Below are positions 7,211 to 13,268 of a DNA stretch of 13,268 nt, one piece after another (the stretch's first letter is position 1; each line of letters opens with the position of its first letter). Made by a program: the position numbers and the translations under genes. This stretch comes from Bacillota bacterium (GTDB lineage: Bacteria; Bacillota; Clostridia; Oscillospirales; Oscillospiraceae). The notes beneath the pieces are model-generated. The model did no database searches. It worked only from the letters and a program-made list of their open reading frames with translations, and had not been told where the DNA came from. The stretch spans positions 1-13,268 of the forward strand of contig JAEXWS010000222.1 of the NCBI GenBank assembly GCA_023406225.1, written 5' to 3'.

Positions 7211-7294
7211 TCTCCCGTCCAGGAAAAGCGTATCCCATCATGATCGGCGGGACATGGGCCCGGCGGCGGGGAGGCCGCTTCCCCGAATCCGGTA

Positions 7295-7633
7295 TCAGCC
7301 CGGAGGCCACGTCATGTCCCGGCCGCTGAGGACGTGGAAGTGCAGATGGAACACGCTCTGGCCCGCCTGCTCGCCGATGTTGGAGACCACCCGGTAGCTC
7401 TCCATCCCCTGCTCTTTGGCAAGTTTTGCGATGACTTCAAATATATGAGCCACCACACCGCTGTTTTCGGCGGTCACCTCGGACACGGAGCCGATGTGCG
7501 CCTTCGGGATCACCAGAAAGTGGATGGGAGCCTGGGGCGCGATGTCGTTGAAGGCAAAGCACACGTCGTCCTCGTAAACCTTGCTGCTGGGGATCTCCCC
7601 AGCGATGATCTTACAGAATAGGCAATCAGACAT
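7295..7633 (-). CDS. hinT: HIT family (HinT-like) nucleotide hydrolase
   Basis: HIT proteins of this branch hydrolyse AMP-lysine, AMP phosphoramidates and aminoacyl-adenylates in the cytoplasm. The 112 residues are the normal HinT length. CLFCKIIAGEIPS (4-16) starts the protein with the CxxC seen in many members, and the histidine triad HLHFHVL (96-102) supplies the nucleophile and phosphate-binding histidines. FLVIPKAHI is the usual mid-region strand. The ATG at 7633 has an ideal GAGGAGG (7642-7648) eight bases upstream. The gene lies 49 bases after alaS on the same strand without a clear promoter of its own, so it is probably co-transcribed. HinT is known to act on aminoacyl-adenylates formed by aminoacyl-tRNA synthetases, so the neighbourhood makes sense, but a link to AlaRS here is inference. 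Confidence 0.95.
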   Translation of the reverse strand: MSDCLFCKIIAGEIPSSKVYEDDVCFAFNDIAPQAPIHFLVIPKAHIGSVSEVTAENSGVVAHIFEVIAKLAKEQGMESYRVVSNIGEQAGQSVFHLHFHVLSGRDMTWPPG

Positions 7634-7662
7634 TTTTGAAACCTCCTCTTCCTTTTTATCTA

Positions 7663-7679
7663 AGGGAGCCGTTCTCCCT
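7663..7679 (-). other. Small intergenic hairpin between alaS and hinT
   Basis: AGGGAG (minus strand 7674-7679) pairs with CTCCCT (7663-7668) around a five-base loop, four bases past the alaS stop. The bases that follow, TTAGATAAAAAGG, are not U-rich, so it is a poor terminator. It could be a partial attenuator or an RNA-processing site between alaS and hinT. Confidence 0.35.
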
Positions 7680-7682
7680 GGT

Positions 7683-10325
<2,643 letters not shown>

Positions 10326-10345
10326 GATTTCTTCCTCCTATAATT

Positions 10346-11005
10346 TCATATTGTTTGTTTTTGTGGTGTGGGATACCGCATTCGGATCCCGGAAATGGCC
10401 CAGTTCAGATTATATTTGATATTTCGGTTTGCCCTCGCAAGAAGCTCTTCCAAAACCGGGATATCCTCCGGCGTCCCGATCTTTGCCAGCGTCATGCCCA
10501 CCGAACCGTAGACCGGCTCATTTTTCCGAATCGGCTCCCGTTTCAAAAATGGGCGGACGGCTTCGCGGGCCTCCTCCGTGTCGCAGAGGGAAAGCGCTTC
10601 GATGGCTCCTTCATAAACCAGCCAGCGGCTATCTCTCGTGCACTCCAGCAAAGGCGTGATGTCCGCGCCAGGTGGTATACAGGGCCAGTATCGTATCCAG
10701 TCCAGCATATTGCCCAGTACATATTTGTCATGCTCCAACGGAATGCGGGAGAGATGCCAGCGCATGCAGCCCGGGTCTGGAATTTGGGACAAATGCCGCG
10801 CCAGCGCCAGGTACGCGGTGCTCCGCAACTCCCGGTTTTCCTGAAGCTTCCCCGGGTAAGCTTCAATAATGCGCCGGATGCGGAGCAGGTCCTCCCGCAA
10901 GCATGGAAGCTGGTCCGGCAAATAGCCGCGAAACAGTATCCCGCCGATGAAGGCGTTATCAGCCTGCCACTGGGGATTTTGGGCAATGCGCTCCAAATAG
11001 GTCAC
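10346..11005 (-). CDS. Uncharacterised HEAT-like helical repeat protein under T-box control
   Basis: I do not recognise this 219-residue protein. It has no signal peptide or membrane helix and is predicted here to be almost all helical. The C-terminal half shows helix pairs like HEAT/PBS-lyase repeats: 92-121, RWLVYEGAIEALSL to about 155, VYGSVGMTLAKIGTPEDIPVLEELL (split across 165-189), and a last pair to about 210. Such folds usually bind proteins or nucleic acids. The start is GTG at 11005, with AAAGGAG seven bases upstream; that site is only a few bases past the T-run of the T-box terminator, so expression depends directly on antitermination. alaS follows 20 bases after its stop. Its base composition seems less GC-rich than alaS, which would fit later insertion between leader and alaS; that is inferred. 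Confidence 0.8.
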   Translation of the reverse strand: MTYLERIAQNPQWQADNAFIGGILFRGYLPDQLPCLREDLLRIRRIIEAYPGKLQENRELRSTAYLALARHLSQIPDPGCMRWHLSRIPLEHDKYVLGNMLDWIRYWPCIPPGADITPLLECTRDSRWLVYEGAIEALSLCDTEEAREAVRPFLKREPIRKNEPVYGSVGMTLAKIGTPEDIPVLEELLARANRNIKYNLNWAISGIRMRYPTPQKQTI

Positions 11006-11022
11006 GACAGGCTCCTTTCGTC

Positions 11023-11056
11023 AAAAAAGCCTTCGCCCCGGTATAGGGGCGAAGGC
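11023..11056 (-). terminator. T-box leader terminator
   Basis: On the minus strand GCCTTCGCCCC (11046-11056) pairs perfectly with GGGGCGAAGGC (11029-11039) around a six-base loop, followed by six Ts (11023-11028). It lies seven bases downstream of the T-box core, the standard position for the hairpin that forms when tRNA-Ala is charged. Antiterminator formation would use the T-box core and upstream sequence instead. Confidence 0.93.
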
Positions 11057-11254
11057 TTGCTTCACGGTACCACCCTAATTATTCCCTGTTCAGGGACATC
11101 TTAGCCATCCGGTAACGGGGATGAACCGTTCCGCTCGTCGCGGACTGCTCCAAAGTGGCTGCTTTGCGGCGTGGGCAAGGGGCTTTCACCGTCTCCCCTC
11201 TCGCTCCGGCCGGTTTCGCAAAGCTGGCTTTGTCATGGCGTTTTGCCTGATATC
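11023..11254 (-). promoter_or_regulatory. T-box riboswitch with alanine specifier
   Basis: The leader senses the tRNA-Ala charging ratio and controls antitermination. On the minus strand the T-box core AGGGTGGTACCGTG (11063-11076) lies just before a strong terminator; its TGGT should pair with the uncharged tRNA ACCA end. Upstream, Stem I is supported by a base helix CAAAG/CTTTG (11228-11232 with 11151-11155) and an inner helix GCTTTGCG/CGCAAAGC (11217-11224 with 11161-11168). The internal loop between them reads AGCCA on its 3' side, giving GCC (11157-11159), and the triplet before it in the same frame is GCA; both are alanine codons. The distal part has AGCGAGAGGGG and GGTGAAAGCCCC, like the AG bulge and apical loop of Stem I. 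The downstream alaS agrees with this specificity. Confidence 0.92.
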
Positions 11255-11260
11255 GAGTTC

Positions 11261-11288
11261 ATTATATCCTTTTTGCACAAAATGTCAA
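11261..11288 (-). promoter_or_regulatory. Consensus sigma-A promoter of the T-box operon
   Basis: TTGACA (11283-11288) and TATAAT (11261-11266) are both perfect consensus hexamers, separated by 16 bases, on the minus strand. Transcription should begin near 11254, just before the T-box Stem I. The TGA stop of the upstream membrane-protein gene lies inside the -35 hexamer. A strong constitutive promoter with control by downstream attenuation is the usual T-box design. Confidence 0.9.
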
Positions 11289-12019
11289 CGGGAAATTTGG
11301 CTGGGCTTTTTGCGCGCGGGGTTTGCCCGCCGATAGGACTCCACTTGCAGCGATAAGAAGATCAGGCCGATCCCGCCAAACCAGCCCACGCCCGTCATCA
11401 GCCAGTTGGCGGAGACGGGCAGCGGCCAGTGGGGCGCTTGCAGGGAAAGCCTTTCGCGCGCACCGCCCCGCATAGAGACATTTCCGCCCACAAAGACGCG
11501 ATAAGAGACGCCGGCCCGCTCCGCTCTGGAATTGTGGTCCCGGCAGTCAAACCTCTGGCGGACATCCTCAAAGTCTTCGTACTCCGGCAGGTACTCCTCT
11601 TTCAGCACCTGTTGGTCCTGAATGGCATAGTGGGTGTCGCCCCGATAGGTCAGCACGTGCAGCGTCCCGTCTTCCTCCACGCTCATGCAAAAACCGCCGC
11701 CATATACCGGAATGCCCAAACGGTATAGGAACCGTCCCTCTTTGTCAAATGCCTGGACCGAAGCGCCCTGCATCCCGCCCACATAGAGATTACCCGCGCC
11801 ATCCACGCCAAAGCCCGCTACATCGTTGATGGGAGCCGCCTGCTCCAGAACGGTCACTTCATGAAAATTTGCCCCGGCGGACATCATGAACATCAAGGCA
11901 CCACAAATGCCGCAGCACATCAGCAGAAAGCCCGCCAGCATATAGACCCCAAAGGGAAGTCCGGCAAGACGGCGCAGCAGGGCGTTTGGCAAATGGACCG
12001 AAAATTCCGGCGAACTCAT
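11285..12019 (-). CDS. Uncharacterised membrane protein with NHL/beta-propeller-like segment
   Basis: I do not recognise a named family for this 244-residue protein. A positively charged N-terminus (NALLRRLAG) precedes a hydrophobic helix at about 24-48, and a second lies at about 206-225, followed by a basic tail (RRANPARKK). By the positive-inside rule both ends are cytoplasmic and the region between is outside. That region has at least one clear NHL-like blade, with GVDGAGNLYVGG (71-82) and VQAFDKEGRFLYRLG (88-102), and a second weaker one, CMSVEEDGTLHVLTYRG (111-127). Two blades are too few for a closed propeller. The ATG overlaps the recN stop as ATGA, so translation is probably coupled, and the frame ends inside the next promoter's -35. 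A role in DNA repair is not implied by the sequence. Confidence 0.8.
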   Translation of the reverse strand: MSSPEFSVHLPNALLRRLAGLPFGVYMLAGFLLMCCGICGALMFMMSAGANFHEVTVLEQAAPINDVAGFGVDGAGNLYVGGMQGASVQAFDKEGRFLYRLGIPVYGGGFCMSVEEDGTLHVLTYRGDTHYAIQDQQVLKEEYLPEYEDFEDVRQRFDCRDHNSRAERAGVSYRVFVGGNVSMRGGARERLSLQAPHWPLPVSANWLMTGVGWFGGIGLIFLSLQVESYRRANPARKKPSQISR

Positions 12020-13268
12020 TTCAAGGTCTCCCGGTAGGCCTCCGCTTCATCCAGCAGCTCTCCGGCGCTGGCCAAAAGCGCGTCCGTCACCTTGGTCCCG
12101 CCGGTAATGCGGGCCAGCTCGGCCGTCCGCTGTTCACGGTCCAGCAGCACAACATGTGTAAAGGTCCTTCCCTTGCTCTCGCCCTTTTCAACGGAGAAGT
12201 GGGTGTCCGCCATGGCGGCGAGCTGGGGCAGATGGGTGACGCACAGCACCTGCTTGCGCCGGCTGACCTGCGCCATCTTTTCCGCCACCTTTTGGGCCGC
12301 CCGCCCGGAAACGCCGGTATCCACCTCGTCAAACACCAGCGTACCGATGGACTCCTGTTCCGCCAGCACGTTTTTCAGCGCCAGCATGATGCGGGCCAGC
12401 TCGCCCCCGGAAGCGATCCTGGAGATGGGCTTCAAATCCTCGCCCGCGTTGGCGGACATGAGGAACCGGACGGTATCGCAGCCGTCGGAGGACGGCTCCT
12501 TTTCCGCAAAATCGATGGAGAATTGGACCTTGTGCATATCCAGGTCCCGCAGCTCCTGCTGAATGCGCTGTTCCAGCGCCGCGGCCGCCTCTTTCCGGGC
12601 CGCCGTCAGCACGCCGCCGGCGGCCCGGACGGCGGCTTCCGCCTTTTTGAGCTGCTTTTCCAGCAATTGCAGCGTATCATCCGCCGTCTCAATGGCGTCC
12701 AGCTCCGCCCGGCATTTCTCCAGGTGGTCCAGCATGTCCTCCACCGTGGCGCCATACTTCTTTTTCAGCCGGTAAAGCTGATCGGCCCGGGCCTCCACCG
12801 CGTCCAGCTCCGCCGGTGAAAAGTCAAATTCCGCCCGCTTGTCGCGGATCGTCTCGGCAAGGTCATAGGCCTCACTGCGGACTTCTCCCAATCGCTTGTA
12901 AAGCTCCGCCAAGTCGTCGCCCAGCGTCCGGATGCCCGCCAGGGCCTCTTCCGCATCCCGGAGCTGCGCCACCGCGCCCGCCGCCTCGTCTCCGCCGCTA
13001 AGACAGTAGTCCGCGCCGGACAGGGCGGATATATACTTCTCCCCGTTGCGCAGGAGGTTGCGCCGCTGGAGCAGCTCCTCTTCCTCCCCGGGCGTCAATT
13101 CAGCCCGCTCCAGCTCGCCCATCTGAAAGCGGAGACTGTCCATCCGGCGGGCCTTTTCCGCCTCGTCCATCTGGAGGGCCTTCATCCGCGCCCGCAGGTC
13201 CGCCATGGCGTCATAAGCCGCGCGGTACGCCGCAAGGGGCGCGTCCGTCCGTCCGAACCGGTCCAGGT
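12016..13268 (-). CDS. recN: DNA repair protein RecN, N-terminal part outside window
   Basis: RecN is an SMC-like ATPase that acts early in double-strand break repair, on the nucleoid. About 416 C-terminal residues of roughly 560 are visible; the frame stays open to the right edge and reads LDRFGRTDAPLAAYRAAYDA there, so the internal ATG at 13206 is not the start. The visible part begins in the coiled coil (many Glu, Lys, Leu and Ala residues to about base 12570). The C-terminal ATPase half follows, with signature RIASGGELARIMLALK (near 12375-12420), Walker B LVFDEVDTGVSG (near 12305-12340) and VLCVTHLPQLAAMAD (near 12210-12250). The Walker A half lies outside. The stop overlaps the ATG of the membrane-protein gene. 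Identification is firm; SbcC and SMC are longer and differ in these motifs. Confidence 0.96.
   Translation of the reverse strand, partial: LDRFGRTDAPLAAYRAAYDAMADLRARMKALQMDEAEKARRMDSLRFQMGELERAELTPGEEEELLQRRNLLRNGEKYISALSGADYCLSGGDEAAGAVAQLRDAEEALAGIRTLGDDLAELYKRLGEVRSEAYDLAETIRDKRAEFDFSPAELDAVEARADQLYRLKKKYGATVEDMLDHLEKCRAELDAIETADDTLQLLEKQLKKAEAAVRAAGGVLTAARKEAAAALEQRIQQELRDLDMHKVQFSIDFAEKEPSSDGCDTVRFLMSANAGEDLKPISRIASGGELARIMLALKNVLAEQESIGTLVFDEVDTGVSGRAAQKVAEKMAQVSRRKQVLCVTHLPQLAAMADTHFSVEKGESKGRTFTHVVLLDREQRTAELARITGGTKVTDALLASAGELLDEAEAYRETLK

Larger units (their letters stand above)
6887..7294. other. 408-base gap between hinT and comEC
   Basis: Read on the minus strand, this gap holds the hinT 3' untranslated region, the tandem terminator, the comEC promoter candidate and the comEC leader. 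An open frame of about 143 codons (6879-7310, minus) crosses it but is Arg/Pro-rich, crosses the terminator and resembles nothing known, so I do not call a gene. I see no tRNA, known small RNA or repeat in the remaining sequence. Confidence 0.6.

Noticed and set aside
6879..7310. 143-codon minus-strand frame across the hinT-comEC gap
   Set aside because: It runs through a strong terminator, the promoter candidate and the start of comEC, and its translation has no family resemblance.

Overview
The window reads as chromosomal housekeeping DNA from a high-GC member of the Clostridia, probably Oscillospiraceae or a close relative (Flavonifractor/Oscillibacter-like). The grounds are GC-rich coding DNA with AT-rich gaps, AGGAGG-type ribosome binding sites, sigma-A-like promoters, a T-box leader, RNase M5, and a DUF6514-like small protein. 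The genus is inference. I see no insertion sequence, phage gene, CRISPR array, tRNA or rRNA.

Layout. The left edge holds the 3' three-quarters of dapA (lysine/diaminopimelate synthesis) on the plus strand. It converges on glnS, and a strong 14-bp hairpin between them can serve both. Every other gene lies on the minus strand. Reading that strand in the direction of transcription (right to left): the 3' part of recN (window edge), coupled by an ATGA overlap to an unrecognised two-helix membrane protein; then a consensus sigma-A promoter and a T-box riboswitch with alanine codons in its specifier loop; then an unrecognised HEAT-like gene, alaS and hinT, closed by tandem hairpins and a T-run. Next is a second unit, comEC-holA-rnmV (DNA uptake channel, DNA polymerase III delta, RNase M5), with a 12-nt gap and an ATGA overlap. 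Last come a small TTG-start gene behind an AT-rich regulatory-looking gap, and glnS from its own sigma-A-like promoter.

How the parts work together. The T-box lets uncharged tRNA-Ala switch on alaS, so AlaRS rises when alanine charging falls. Here the same leader also governs an uncharacterised gene lying between leader and alaS, and probably hinT. The second unit joins DNA uptake, the clamp-loader delta subunit and 5S rRNA maturation by close spacing.

I find no convincing new multi-gene system. The best leads are the HEAT-like gene under alanine T-box control, the membrane protein coupled to recN, and the small DUF6514-like gene with an operator-like inverted repeat and a Spo0A-box match upstream.
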